Part shown: one piece after another, positions 45,890 through 54,131 of the stretch
Numbering within the stretch: position 1 is the first letter of the stretch
How the letters are laid out: each line of letters starts with the position of its first letter
NCBI RefSeq assembly: GCF_003865365.1
Contig: NZ_RQVR01000005.1
Location: forward strand, 116,240 to 180,239
Reading direction: 5' to 3'
Source: Flavobacterium macacae
Lineage (GTDB): Bacteria; Bacteroidota; Bacteroidia; Flavobacteriales; Flavobacteriaceae
Length of the DNA: 64,000 bases
Notes under the pieces: model-generated
The model's database searches: none
What the model was told of the DNA's origin: nothing
Seen by the model: only the letters and a program-made list of their open reading frames with translations
Program-made: the position numbers and the translations under genes

Positions 45890-46600
45890 ATGAAAAAAAT
45901 ACTTTTTGCTTTTGCCACATTAGCCTTAATTTCGTGTAACGAAGAAAAAAGCACCGAAGGAAACTTGCACATCAAAGGCAATATCAAAGGATTAAAACAA
46001 GGTACACTTTATGTTCAGAAGATTGTCGATACGGCTTTGGTTGCTATTGACACCATTGCCATAAAAGGTAATTCAAATTTTGAAAGTCATTTGACAATCG
46101 ATTCTCCAGAAATGCTTTATTTATTTTTAGACCGAGGCGAAACAAACAGCATTGACAATAATATTATGTTTTTTGCGGAACCAGGAAATATGACGATTGA
46201 CACTAATTTGGAAAAATTCTTTGCGGATGCAAAGATTACCGGTTCAAAAAACCAGAAGCTTTTTGAAGATTACAAAAAAATCATGTCTCGATACAAAGAT
46301 GTTCAATTAGCGCTGACAGAAGAGAAGCTAAGAGCCATTCAATTCAACAGAGCAGCTCCGGCAGATGTGGACAAAAAAGATGCTGACAATTTAAAAAGAA
46401 GGTATTTGTTTTCAATCAATTTTGCAATGAATAATAAAGATAGCGAAATAGCTCCTTATATTGCTTTAGCAGAAGTTTATGATGCCAACATCAAATACCT
46501 TGACACGATCAACAATTCATTGACTCCAAAGGTGGCAAAATCAAAATACGGTCAAATGCTGACCAAATATATCGAAGAAAGAAAAAAGGCAGGTTACTAA
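45890..46600 (+). CDS. DUF4369 domain lipoprotein
   Basis: Envelope lipoprotein of 236 residues from the ATG at 45890, chosen because it places the lipobox ALISC (Cys17) correctly. The N-terminal half matches the DUF4369 pattern (LHIKGNIKGLKQGTLYVQ, then FFAEPGNMTID). In many Bacteroidota proteins that domain precedes a thioredoxin domain. Here the chain ends after a helical region (YIEERKKAGY) with no CxxC motif, so it is a DUF4369-only form. The function is unknown. A strong terminator follows. Confidence 0.83.
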   Translation: MKKILFAFATLALISCNEEKSTEGNLHIKGNIKGLKQGTLYVQKIVDTALVAIDTIAIKGNSNFESHLTIDSPEMLYLFLDRGETNSIDNNIMFFAEPGNMTIDTNLEKFFADAKITGSKNQKLFEDYKKIMSRYKDVQLALTEEKLRAIQFNRAAPADVDKKDADNLKRRYLFSINFAMNNKDSEIAPYIALAEVYDANIKYLDTINNSLTPKVAKSKYGQMLTKYIEERKKAGY

Positions 46601-46615
46601 TCTTTTCTATAATGT

Positions 46616-46649
46616 AAAAACCGCTTGAAAAAATTCAAGCGGTTTTTTT
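46616..46649 (+). terminator. Intrinsic terminator after the DUF4369 gene
   Basis: A 14-bp stem, AAAAACCGCTTGAA / TTCAAGCGGTTTTT, with a 4-base loop is followed by T bases. It is one of the strongest hairpins in the window. Confidence 0.92.
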
Positions 46650-46676
46650 ATACACGCTCTATTTCGAAAACTAATA

Positions 46677-46714
46677 TAAAAAGAAAAACCACCTAACAAA
46701 AAGTTAGATGGTTT
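46677..46714 (-). terminator. Minus-strand terminator after the first tRNA-Thr
   Basis: A 12-bp stem pairs 46686-46697 with 46703-46714. Its single imperfect pair is a G-U wobble only in the minus-strand RNA, which then runs into TTTTTCTTTTT. It lies 7 bases beyond the tRNA 3' end. Confidence 0.8.
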
Positions 46715-46720
46715 ATTTTG

Positions 46721-46794
46721 AGCCGGCGGAGGGACTCGAACCCACGACCTGCTGATTACAAATCAGCTGCTCTAGCCAACTGAGCTACGCTGGC
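46721..46794 (-). tRNA. tRNA-Thr (anticodon TGT), distal copy
   Basis: Read on the minus strand this is a 74-base cloverleaf with the D-stem GCTC/GAGC, anticodon loop TTTGTAA (anticodon TGT, reading ACA) and the T-arm GTGGGTTCGAGTCCC-type sequence. The discriminator is T and no CCA is encoded. The acceptor stem has one mismatch, A4 opposite C69, between GCCAGCG and CGCCGGC. It is identical to the copy at 46864 and probably lies behind it in the same precursor, although a hairpin separates them. Confidence 0.95.
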
Positions 46795-46831
46795 GACTCA
46801 ATATGTTTGTAATGAATGCGTCATTTTAACT

Positions 46832-46862
46832 AAAAAACCATCTAAAAAATAGATGGTTTTTT
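46832..46862. terminator. Symmetric hairpin between the two tRNA-Thr genes
   Basis: AAAAAACCATCTA pairs perfectly with TAGATGGTTTTTT around a 5-base A loop. The minus-strand product has a T run, so it could terminate the proximal tRNA transcript. It is also symmetric enough to act in either direction or to be a processing signal. Confidence 0.75.
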
Positions 46863-46863
46863 G

Positions 46864-46937
46864 AGCCGGCGGAGGGACTCGAACCCACGACCTGCTGATT
46901 ACAAATCAGCTGCTCTAGCCAACTGAGCTACGCTGGC
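46864..46937 (-). tRNA. tRNA-Thr (anticodon TGT), proximal copy
   Basis: The 74 bases are identical to the copy at 46721, including the A4/C69 mismatch, the TGT anticodon and the lack of encoded CCA. It lies 143 bases from the other copy (start to start), with short identical flanks on both sides, as expected from a tandem duplication. It has a near-perfect promoter just upstream. Confidence 0.95.
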
Positions 46938-46952
46938 GACTCATTACGGGTG

Positions 46953-46983
46953 CAAATATAAGTTTGTATTTTGTTTTTCCAAA
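46953..46983 (-). promoter_or_regulatory. Promoter of the tRNA-Thr genes
   Basis: On the minus strand TTTG (46983-46980) is followed after exactly 19 bases by TATATTTG (46960-46953), a full match to the Bacteroidota promoter consensus. The tRNA 5' end is 16 bases beyond the -7 box. Confidence 0.75.
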
Positions 46984-47015
46984 ATAAATTCAAACTTTTT
47001 TTGCCCTTTTTTTCA

Positions 47016-47282
47016 CTACAAAGCGTTGATTTTAGCAACCAATTGATTTGCAGCCTGTTCTAAATCTGTATGGATTTGTTTGAAGTGAGATTTTTTGTTC
47101 TCAACGTTTTTAGCGTTTACTTTTGCGATCAAAGAGTCGAAAGTAACGATTGCTTCGTCAATCAAAGCCTCTGAAGCTTCTGTTGGTTTTCCTGCTGTAG
47201 ACATTTCCCAAATGTAAACTGCTTCAATAATATCTCCTAAAACGTAGTTGATGTCTTTTTTTAAATTCTTAACGTTTGCCAT
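47016..47282 (-). CDS. Small conserved helical protein
   Basis: Cytoplasmic protein of 88 residues from the ATG at 47282 (MANVKNLKKDINYVLG); ten further upstream codons are low-complexity and unlikely to be translated. It is almost entirely helical and acidic, with EASEALIDEAIVTFDSLIAK and a C-terminal helix QAANQLVAKINAL. I recognise it as a short protein common in flavobacteria but know no function. It follows manA by 60 bases, with a TAATTTTG box in the gap, so it may have its own promoter. Confidence 0.8.
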   Translation of the reverse strand: MANVKNLKKDINYVLGDIIEAVYIWEMSTAGKPTEASEALIDEAIVTFDSLIAKVNAKNVENKKSHFKQIHTDLEQAANQLVAKINAL

Positions 47283-47342
47283 TTTTATTTTTATTTTAAT
47301 TTGCGATTGCAAAATTAAGCATAATCTTTCTATTTGAGGCTA

Positions 47343-48308
47343 TTAAATGTATATTTCTAATAGAACGGCATTTCCATCCAATTTAAAATCACGAAGTGCC
47401 GCAGGGATCAAAATGGTATCGCCTTTTTTAAACTGCCACTTTGTTCCGTTTGATTCGACTTCAAAATTCCCTTCCATGCACATATAAACCGTGAAGGAAT
47501 CATTTGTTTTTTCAACAGAAACTTCTCCGTTTAACGGAAGATAATTCGTTATAAAATAAGGGGATTCAACCACTGGATTGCTTTTGTTTTCTTCTTTTGC
47601 ATACTGCTTTTCAGTTTCTGTGGCTGTATAATTAATCGCGTCAAGCGCCAATTCAATATGCAACTCACGAGATTTCCCTTTAGCATCTACTCTATCCCAA
47701 TCATAAACTCGATAAGTAATATCAGAGGTCTGCTGGATTTCAGCAATGACAATTCCGGCTCCAATGGCGTGGATTGTTCCTGTTTCTAAGAAAAAAACAT
47801 CGCCTCTTTTCACCTCCACTTCCTTTAAGATAGCAAGAAGTGATTTGTTTTCAAGATTTTCTACGTATGCTTCTTTACTCGAATTTTCTTTAAAACCTAC
47901 AATAATTTTTGCGCCTTCATCAGCCTGCATGATATACCACATTTCAGTTTTACCAAAAGAATTGTGGCGTTTTTTAGCCAACTCATCATTGGGATGCACC
48001 TGAATGGACAAATCTTCTTTGGCGTCGATAAACTTAAAAAGCAACGGAAATTCCGTTCCAAATTGCTTGTGGATCTTTGCTCCTAAAATTTCTTCCGGAA
48101 ATTCAGAAATCAAATCGTTTAACGATTTTCCTTTGCATTCTCCGTTAGCAACAATGCTTATATCGCCTTTTACGGTGGATAATTCCCAGCTTTCTCCTGT
48201 AGTATCAGACGAAATATTTTTATTAAAAATCGTTTTCAGTTTGGTTCCACCCCAAATTCTCTCTTTCAAGATCGGATCAAAAACGATGGGATATAGCGGT
48301 AAACTCAT
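47343..48308 (-). CDS. manA: Type I mannose-6-phosphate isomerase
   Basis: Cupin-fold zinc isomerase of 321 residues that interconverts fructose-6-phosphate and mannose-6-phosphate, feeding GDP-mannose for surface glycans. The family landmarks are PIVFDPILKERIWGG at the start, the zinc-site segment LSIQVHPNDELA with KTEMWYIMQA, and FLETGTIHAIGAGIVIAEIQQTSD. The length matches the short bacterial form. It is the third gene of the minus-strand run idi-queD-manA. Confidence 0.94.
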   Translation of the reverse strand: MSLPLYPIVFDPILKERIWGGTKLKTIFNKNISSDTTGESWELSTVKGDISIVANGECKGKSLNDLISEFPEEILGAKIHKQFGTEFPLLFKFIDAKEDLSIQVHPNDELAKKRHNSFGKTEMWYIMQADEGAKIIVGFKENSSKEAYVENLENKSLLAILKEVEVKRGDVFFLETGTIHAIGAGIVIAEIQQTSDITYRVYDWDRVDAKGKSRELHIELALDAINYTATETEKQYAKEENKSNPVVESPYFITNYLPLNGEVSVEKTNDSFTVYMCMEGNFEVESNGTKWQFKKGDTILIPAALRDFKLDGNAVLLEIYI

Positions 48309-48389
48309 TTTATATTTTTAAGGACAAATTACTCTTAATTTCAGCATTTCCTTTACTATTATTCATTAAAAAACTTATATAATTTTAGG

Positions 48390-48800
48390 CTAAGCTCCTC
48401 TGTAGGAGACAAAATTCCGTGGCGTTTCATATAAAATTACCTCTAAATCTAAAGCCATATCAATTTTTTTTCGGATTTTATTCCAAATCACCACTGCAAT
48501 ATTCTCGGCCGTAGGATTCAGGTCAAAAAATTCCGGAACATCTAAATTCAGGTTTTTATGATCGAAAGGCTTTTCTACTTCCTCTAAAATTAAATCTGCC
48601 AAATCCTTAATATCAATCACATAGCCCGTTTCGGGATCAATTGCTCCGGATACACTCACGGTCAATTCATAATTGTGTCCGTGGAAATTGGCATTGTTGC
48701 ATTTTCCAAAAACAGCATTGTTCTTTTCATCCGTCCAATCCTTTCTGTGAAGACGGTGCGCGGCGTTAAAATGGGCTTTCCTGCTGACAGTAACTTTCAT
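48390..48800 (-). CDS. queD: 6-carboxy-5,6,7,8-tetrahydropterin synthase
   Basis: Zinc enzyme of 136 residues in queuosine and related 7-deazapurine synthesis, converting dihydroneopterin triphosphate. The T-fold zinc ligands are His in HFNAAHRLH and the pair in NFHGHNYELTV. The catalytic Cys is in FGKCNNANFHG, and FDHKNLN and the C-terminal Glu in LYETPRN complete the pattern. The second-site Cys and spacing favour QueD over the eukaryotic-type PTPS. No other queuosine gene is in the window. Confidence 0.94.
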   Translation of the reverse strand: MKVTVSRKAHFNAAHRLHRKDWTDEKNNAVFGKCNNANFHGHNYELTVSVSGAIDPETGYVIDIKDLADLILEEVEKPFDHKNLNLDVPEFFDLNPTAENIAVVIWNKIRKKIDMALDLEVILYETPRNFVSYRGA

Positions 48801-48866
48801 TTTTGGTTCAAGGTTTTAGGTTTTGGCACAAGAGTTCATTTCAATTTGAAAACTGCCTGTTGCAGC

Positions 48867-49394
48867 TTATAATTTATGATCTTCTAAATAGTGATAAAAT
48901 TCATCAAAGATAATCTTGAACCAAACCGTGTAGATTTCAGGATTTTCAATCATATCTTCTTTGATGGCGTCAATATCCATCCATTTCCAGCTTTCGACCT
49001 CTTCTTTGTTCAGTATCGGCTCTTCGTTAGAATAGCCAATCATCACGTGATCGAGTTCGTGCTCAGTCAAACCATTATCAAAAGGCGCTTTGTAAATAAA
49101 ATGAAAAAGCTCCTTTAATTCGGTTGAAAAGCCCATTTCCTCCTGCAATCTGCGGTTTCCGGCTTGAATATTAGTTTCGCCTTCGCGCTGGTGACTGCAA
49201 CAAGTGTTAGTCCACAACAATGGCGAATGGTACTTTTCAGAAGCGCGCTGCTGCAGCATCACTTCGTTTTTTGAATTTAAAACAAATATTGAAAACGCCC
49301 GGTGCAATTGCGCCTTCTCATGAGCTTCAAGTTTTGGCATCAAGCCAATTTGCTCATCTTTTTCATTGACTAATATTACTTTTTCTTCTGTCAT
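48867..49394 (-). CDS. idi: Isopentenyl-diphosphate delta-isomerase, type I
   Basis: Nudix-fold isomerase of 175 residues interconverting IPP and DMAPP for menaquinone, carotenoid and undecaprenyl synthesis. The active-site Cys motif is LWTNTCCSHQREGE. The Nudix-like helix is RRLQEEMGFS and the second acidic site is ELDHVMIGY, followed by ESWKWMD. It is first in the minus-strand run toward queD and manA, with a TAnnTTTG box upstream. Confidence 0.95.
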   Translation of the reverse strand: MTEEKVILVNEKDEQIGLMPKLEAHEKAQLHRAFSIFVLNSKNEVMLQQRASEKYHSPLLWTNTCCSHQREGETNIQAGNRRLQEEMGFSTELKELFHFIYKAPFDNGLTEHELDHVMIGYSNEEPILNKEEVESWKWMDIDAIKEDMIENPEIYTVWFKIIFDEFYHYLEDHKL

Positions 49395-49411
49395 ATCTTT
49401 TTATCGATTGT

Positions 49412-49419
49412 CAAAAATA
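49412..49419 (-). promoter_or_regulatory. Candidate promoter box for idi-queD-manA
   Basis: The minus strand reads TATTTTTG (TAnnTTTG), 17 bases upstream of the idi ATG. TTTC stands 20 bases further upstream, one mismatch from TTTG. Confidence 0.5.
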
Positions 49420-49645
49420 CAAAAAAGAAATTGGTTGTCGAAATTGGGTTTGTCAGTAAGTAATTTGCAATACGATTTTGTATATATTTGAAATTAATTC
49501 AGCACAAAAAAAATTCAACACCTTGGAATTCTACAGCAAAAAGAAATGAAACTAAATGAAACTGCTTTATAATTAAGGATTCCCACCTAAAAAATGTTTC
49601 AAAAACACGAAAGGTTACATCTAATAAAATCGTTTAAAATTAATA

Positions 49646-50068
49646 ATGAGAAATTTATCAAGTGCCATTTTAGTAGAATTAATGATTAATACATTATCTG
49701 AATTTATTGAGCGGATATTTCAAAAAAGAAAAAAAACAGATTCTGAAAAATTAAACGAGCTTAATTCTAAACTTAAAACGCAATTTGATTTCTCACTTTT
49801 TGATATTTCTAAAAATTCATCAGAGACTTTATTAAGTAATCTTGAAAAACTTGACTTGATACAAATAGATGAAATAATCTTTTCTCTTTTCAAAATTTCA
49901 AACTCAAATAGCGATCAGGATTTTTTTCAAAAATTTAAGTCTAATTCAAAGCTGAATGAAAGAATTATGGAGATAATCATTTTTACCGAGAATAATTTTA
50001 ATAAATTATCGCTTGAATCAAGTAACATTAAAAATTCTTTACAACATCAATTACGACTTAAACCTTAG
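49646..50068 (+). CDS. Hypothetical protein, 140 residues
   Basis: I do not recognise this protein. It is soluble, rich in Lys, Asn, Ser and Phe, and predicted mostly helical (EFIERIFQKRKKTDSEKLNELNS is a charged helix). Two similar-looking segments, SETLLSNLEKLDLIQIDEII and NERIMEIIIFTENNFNKL, suggest a helical repeat. No signal peptide or membrane segment is present. It sits in a gene-poor pocket and is unusually AT-rich, so it may be an orphan or recently acquired gene. Confidence 0.55.
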   Translation: MRNLSSAILVELMINTLSEFIERIFQKRKKTDSEKLNELNSKLKTQFDFSLFDISKNSSETLLSNLEKLDLIQIDEIIFSLFKISNSNSDQDFFQKFKSNSKLNERIMEIIIFTENNFNKLSLESSNIKNSLQHQLRLKP

Positions 50069-50273
50069 AAACACCTTTTGTATTGTTACATACATTAAGA
50101 AACCATGAGTTAAAAAGGAAATTTGTCATTAATAATCCTATTTGCAAGAATTATTTCAATAATTTTGAATCTAATTTTTGCACCGTATATAAAATAATAT
50201 TGTATTTTGGATACGTATTTTATCAATAACATTTGAATTTATCAGTATATACATTATTCTAAAAACAACAAAA

Positions 50274-50510
50274 ATGAAAACAGAAAATAAAATTTTTATT
50301 ATAGTGACACTAATTTCAGGAATATTTTATGCTAGCATGATGGCTGGATTTGATTACATAACAGGAGAAGAGTTTAAAATCTGGAAATATGTATTTCACT
50401 TTACTTTTTTCGGATTATTAATGGGGTTTATGGCAAGGTACAACCATAAAAAGCAGTTTAAAAAAGCAAATTCTGATACTTTACCACCAACTGATAAAAC
50501 TAATAGTTAA
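50274..50510 (+). CDS. Small two-helix membrane protein
   Basis: Hypothetical protein of 78 residues with two likely transmembrane helices (about 7-28 and 38-55) and a polar, Lys-rich C-terminal tail. No family is recognised. It stands alone, 205 bases after the previous small gene, and resembles the many short unknown membrane proteins in flavobacterial genomes. Confidence 0.6.
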   Translation: MKTENKIFIIVTLISGIFYASMMAGFDYITGEEFKIWKYVFHFTFFGLLMGFMARYNHKKQFKKANSDTLPPTDKTNS

Positions 50511-50799
50511 CATCTGCTAAAAAGAAATTTAGGCTATCTTTTGAACAATTATCTCACTTGGTAACACGAAAATCTTATTCCTGCAGGTAAAGGTATTCCA
50601 ATTACTGTTAACCACATTTTGCCTAATTTTATTAGTAAAACAAAAGACACAGCGTCCATTTAAGAATCATATCTGTAATCAATTAAGCTGCTTAAAAAAC
50701 ACACAGAAACCAATACAGCAAAAGATAGCCAGGAAAGAATCATCAGATTCCGTTAAAAAGCGAACAGAAAAACAGCTCTAAAAGTCCTAAACGTGTTAA

Positions 50800-50994
50800 T
50801 TATATTTCACGTTTAAAGGTGTAATAAAAACTGTAAGTACCACCACCTCCATAATCTTTACTTTCCATAGAAACGAGTTCCCATCCCTGTTTACCCATAT
50901 CGTTTAAAATTTTATCAGTCTCATCGGTATCAAATTTCCAAGTCCAAGTTCCGGTGGGTTTAATTTCTAATGTTTTGTATTCGAATCTTTTCAT
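50800..50994 (-). CDS. DUF4177 domain protein
   Basis: Tiny protein of 64 residues matching the DUF4177 pattern: MKRFEYKTLEIKP at the start, then ILNDMGKQGWELVSMES and a final YYTFKREI strand. This is one complete beta-alpha-beta-beta domain and the whole protein. The family has no known function. It is transcribed alone on the minus strand. Confidence 0.85.
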   Translation of the reverse strand: MKRFEYKTLEIKPTGTWTWKFDTDETDKILNDMGKQGWELVSMESKDYGGGGTYSFYYTFKREI

Positions 50995-51392
50995 AAAATG
51001 GTTTTTATTACATTCCTAAATTCTTTTTAAAGCTTTTAAATCAAAATCGTTACATTTTCTATTATAAAATCCCTACTTACAAAAAAACTGCAAAAAAATA
51101 ACTTTTACACCAATTTATCAACTTTGATTCCAGTCATTTTAAACCCTTTTAGAATCCTTGGAAACTCAATTTTATTTATCATAAAAACAAATAATCATAT
51201 CCTGGCGAATCAAAGCTTATCAACTCAAAACCATTTGTTTCTAAAATCAATTGCGGAAATGAAAAAGATATTGACTGTATGTTTCTTCTGGATATTCAGA
51301 TGTAAAACCTTCATCAATCATTTGATAAACCACAAAATAACATCGTTTACTTCAAACTTGTTAAATACCCTAGAAAAGAAATTTTTCAATCA
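50995..51392. other. 398-base gap without a supported gene
   Basis: I see no supported coding sequence, RNA gene or strong hairpin here. A plus-strand frame running 51124-51474 begins only with TTG and ends antisense inside the oxidoreductase gene, so it is not accepted. No clean TAnnTTTG box was found for the DUF4177 gene. Confidence 0.6.
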
Positions 51393-52955
51393 TTACAATT
51401 TATTTAGAGCCTCTCCAATCTTCAAGGCGCATTTTTCGCCATCAATTGCTGCTGAAATAATTCCACCCGCATAACCCGCTCCTTCACCGCAAGGATACAA
51501 TCCTTTGACTTGAACGTGTTCTAAAGAATAGTTGTCTCTGGGAATTCTTACCGGAGATGAAGTTCTAGATTCTGGCGCGTGAAGAATGGCTTCGTTGGTC
51601 ATGTAACCGCGCATCGATTTGCCAAATTGCGTAAAACCTTCGCGTAAAATCTGAGTCAAGAACCCTGGAAAAACCTGTCCTAATTCTACTGGAGTCGTTC
51701 CTGGAACATAGGATGTTTTCGGGATATCTTGAGAAACTTTACTTTGTGTAAAATCAACCATTCTTTGTGCGGGAACACGTTGCGTTTCGCCTGCCAAATG
51801 CCAAGCTTTCTGCTCGATGCTTTTCTGGAATTCCATTCCGGCCAAGGCGCCAAATTTTTCAAAAGGCTTAAAATCTTCTAATTTTAATTCGATTACAATT
51901 CCGGAATTGGCGGTTTCTTGATCGCGTTTTGAAGGCGACCAACCGTTCGTAACCACTTCACCCGGACTCGTAGCACAAGGCGCAATCACACCACCCGGAC
52001 ACATACAAAACGAATACATGCCACGTCCGTTCACTTGTTTTACAATAGAATAAGGTGCCGGTGGCAAATGCTCCCCTCGGAAATCACAGCTATATTGAAT
52101 ACTATCAATCAGTGTCTGCGGATGTTCAGCGCGAACGCCCAAAGCAAAAGGTTTTGCTTCTATAACTATTTTTTTTCGGTCTAATAATTCAAAGATATCG
52201 CGAGCCGAATGACCCGTCGCCAAGATAATTTTCTGGGCATTGATGATGTCTCCGTTTTGAGTTTCAACCCCTTGAACTTCATTATTTTTTACAATAATAT
52301 CAGTAACTCGGGTATCGAACAATACTTTTCCGCCAAATTCAATGATCTTTTCACGTATGGACTTGATGATTTTTGGAAGCTTGTTGGTCCCGATATGCGG
52401 ATGCGCTTCCACCAAAATATCTTCGGAAGCGCCAAATGCCACAAACAGTTCTAAAATTCGATCCACATCGCCACGCTTTTTGGAACGCGTGTACAATTTC
52501 CCGTCAGAATAAGTTCCTGCACCGCCTTCGCCATAACAATAATTGGAATCTTCATCCACAATATGATCGCGATTGATAGCTTTTAAGTCACGACGTCTTT
52601 CTTGAACATCTTTTCCCCTTTCAATTAAAATGGGTTTCAATCCCAATTCAATCAACTGCAGCGCCGCAAACAACCCAGCTGGACCCGCACCAACAATAAT
52701 CACTTCTTGCTTATCAGAAACGTCTTTATACTCTGGAAGATTTCTTTGGATTGCTGTAAATTCCTCGTTCCAATACACGGCAATTTTCAGATTTACCTTC
52801 ACTGATTTCTGTCTGGCATCAATGGAACGCTTGATGATTGAAATGTGATTGATTTCTTCTGATTTGACTTGCATCAATCTTGCAACAAAATCAGTCAGTA
52901 ATTGCTCGTTTGCAGCCACTTCTGGCGCGACTTGTATTTGGAATTCTCTTGGCAT
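51393..52955 (-). CDS. NAD(P)/FAD-dependent oxidoreductase
   Basis: Flavoprotein of 520 residues. After an ~85-residue N-terminal domain (with KRSIDARQKSVKVNL) comes the dinucleotide-binding motif VIIVGAGPAGLFAALQL. Further landmarks are CYGEGGAGTYSDGKL, ILATGHSARDIF and the C-terminal FAD contact YPCGEGAGYAGGIISAA. This is the large, uncharacterised bacterial family with a distinct C-terminal FAD-dependent domain. The reaction is unknown. A -7 box ends only 4 bases before the ATG, so the mRNA could be leaderless. Confidence 0.9.
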   Translation of the reverse strand: MPREFQIQVAPEVAANEQLLTDFVARLMQVKSEEINHISIIKRSIDARQKSVKVNLKIAVYWNEEFTAIQRNLPEYKDVSDKQEVIIVGAGPAGLFAALQLIELGLKPILIERGKDVQERRRDLKAINRDHIVDEDSNYCYGEGGAGTYSDGKLYTRSKKRGDVDRILELFVAFGASEDILVEAHPHIGTNKLPKIIKSIREKIIEFGGKVLFDTRVTDIIVKNNEVQGVETQNGDIINAQKIILATGHSARDIFELLDRKKIVIEAKPFALGVRAEHPQTLIDSIQYSCDFRGEHLPPAPYSIVKQVNGRGMYSFCMCPGGVIAPCATSPGEVVTNGWSPSKRDQETANSGIVIELKLEDFKPFEKFGALAGMEFQKSIEQKAWHLAGETQRVPAQRMVDFTQSKVSQDIPKTSYVPGTTPVELGQVFPGFLTQILREGFTQFGKSMRGYMTNEAILHAPESRTSSPVRIPRDNYSLEHVQVKGLYPCGEGAGYAGGIISAAIDGEKCALKIGEALNKL

Positions 52956-52959
52956 AGCG

Positions 52960-52967
52960 CAAAGGTA
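52960..52967 (-). promoter_or_regulatory. Candidate -7 box directly against the oxidoreductase start
   Basis: The minus strand reads TACCTTTG (TAnnTTTG), then CGCT, then the ATG at 52955. Transcription would begin at or within a few bases of the start codon. The -33 region has no TTTG. Confidence 0.4.
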
Positions 52968-53008
52968 GAAAAATTTCGGGCGTTTTCTATTTTAAAAAAT
53001 CTTCGAGT

Positions 53009-54067
53009 TTAAAATGATTTTTTTTCTTCGTAAGCTCGTAACGCAAATGAGGCCAACCAATGTTCTCCTTCATAATTTCCATCTACAACTGAAGGCAATG
53101 AAAAATTAAAATGCTCATTTGCTAATTCCTTCAAATGTAAAAACTGCTTTGGATAGTGACGTATCAGATAATAAAGATTCCAAGCGCGGCTAAAATTTAA
53201 TCCGTCAAGGTGGACCAAATGACCGTCTGTTCTATCGGAAACCTTTGCAGTTACCCATTTAAATTTTTTATTAAAAAGTGGTTTTGCAAAAGCTTTTAAC
53301 CATTTTAAAAAATCTTTTTCCGAAAGAACTCGTTGCATTGTCCCAATTTCCTCGAGACAAGGCGAAAGAAAATCAGTTCCGCTCGGCTCCCAATTAAACG
53401 GACAATCAAAATCTTTTTCAAAAAGACGAACGGCATTTGTTTTTATAGAATTTTGTAGCGGAATATTTTTACTATATATCGCATAATCCCAAGCAAAATT
53501 AAGTCCAAATGCGGTATTTGAATGCGTTCCTGCACGAACTGGATAATTTAATTTTGGAAGGAATTCGATATACCTTTCAATTATCAAATCAGAAAGGGGT
53601 TTTAAATTTGAAGCCAACTCTTTTGCAAAAGGTTGTTTTGAGATTTCCAGTTCCAACTGTAGCTTCAACAGCCAAGTCCAACCGTAAGTTCTTTCAAAAG
53701 ATTTCTCATGATTTTTAGAAAGATACTTGATTTCTTCCTGAATATTTTCTTTAGAAAGATTGACTTTTAATTTGCTGATGATTTCTTGTTTGTCTTTTAA
53801 ATCTGGAAATTTATTCAATAAATAAACCAAACTCCAATGCCCGTGAACGGAAGAATGCCAATCAAAACAGCCATAAAACGCTGGATGTAATTCTTTAGGA
53901 GCTTTTAACTCCGAAGCATCTAAAAGAAGTTGCCCCATTTTGTTTGGATATTCTTGTTGCAAACATTTTATCGGAAGCGTGGCCAGATGATTTGCTTTTT
54001 TAAGTGTAAGTTCTTGTGAAAAAGACAAAGATGTCAACAGAAAAAAGCCGTATTTCAAAAATTTCAT
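53009..54067 (-). CDS. DUF2891 domain protein, exported
   Basis: Periplasmic or secreted protein of 352 residues with a signal peptide (1-18, ending LSFSQ). The mature part is helical with Trp- and His-rich blocks: HPAFYGCFDWHSSVHGHWSL, ERTYGWTWLLKLQLEL, GTHSNTAFGLNFAWDYA and HLVHLDGLNFSRAWNL. The pattern is that of DUF2891, which has an alpha/alpha-barrel look of glycoside hydrolases or lyases but no known activity. It is divergent from the small gene at 54132. Confidence 0.87.
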   Translation of the reverse strand: MKFLKYGFFLLTSLSFSQELTLKKANHLATLPIKCLQQEYPNKMGQLLLDASELKAPKELHPAFYGCFDWHSSVHGHWSLVYLLNKFPDLKDKQEIISKLKVNLSKENIQEEIKYLSKNHEKSFERTYGWTWLLKLQLELEISKQPFAKELASNLKPLSDLIIERYIEFLPKLNYPVRAGTHSNTAFGLNFAWDYAIYSKNIPLQNSIKTNAVRLFEKDFDCPFNWEPSGTDFLSPCLEEIGTMQRVLSEKDFLKWLKAFAKPLFNKKFKWVTAKVSDRTDGHLVHLDGLNFSRAWNLYYLIRHYPKQFLHLKELANEHFNFSLPSVVDGNYEGEHWLASFALRAYEEKKSF

Positions 54068-54131
54068 AAAATATGTTTTTTCAAAAATACTAAATTTAGT
54101 TTCGTAATTTTACATCTTAATCCTATTTATA

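Noticed and set aside
46721..46937. Integrated element using tRNA-Thr as attachment site
   Set aside because: No integrase gene lies nearby and the duplicated sequence is whole tRNA genes with their terminators, which indicates tandem duplication instead.
50540..50781. Open plus-strand frame of about 80 codons in the pocket before the DUF4177 gene
   Set aside because: It has no ATG, GTG or TTG at a sensible place and no recognisable motif; possibly a gene remnant, but unsupported.
51124..51474. Plus-strand 116-residue frame
   Set aside because: Begins only with TTG, runs antisense into the FAD oxidoreductase and has no domain or signal.
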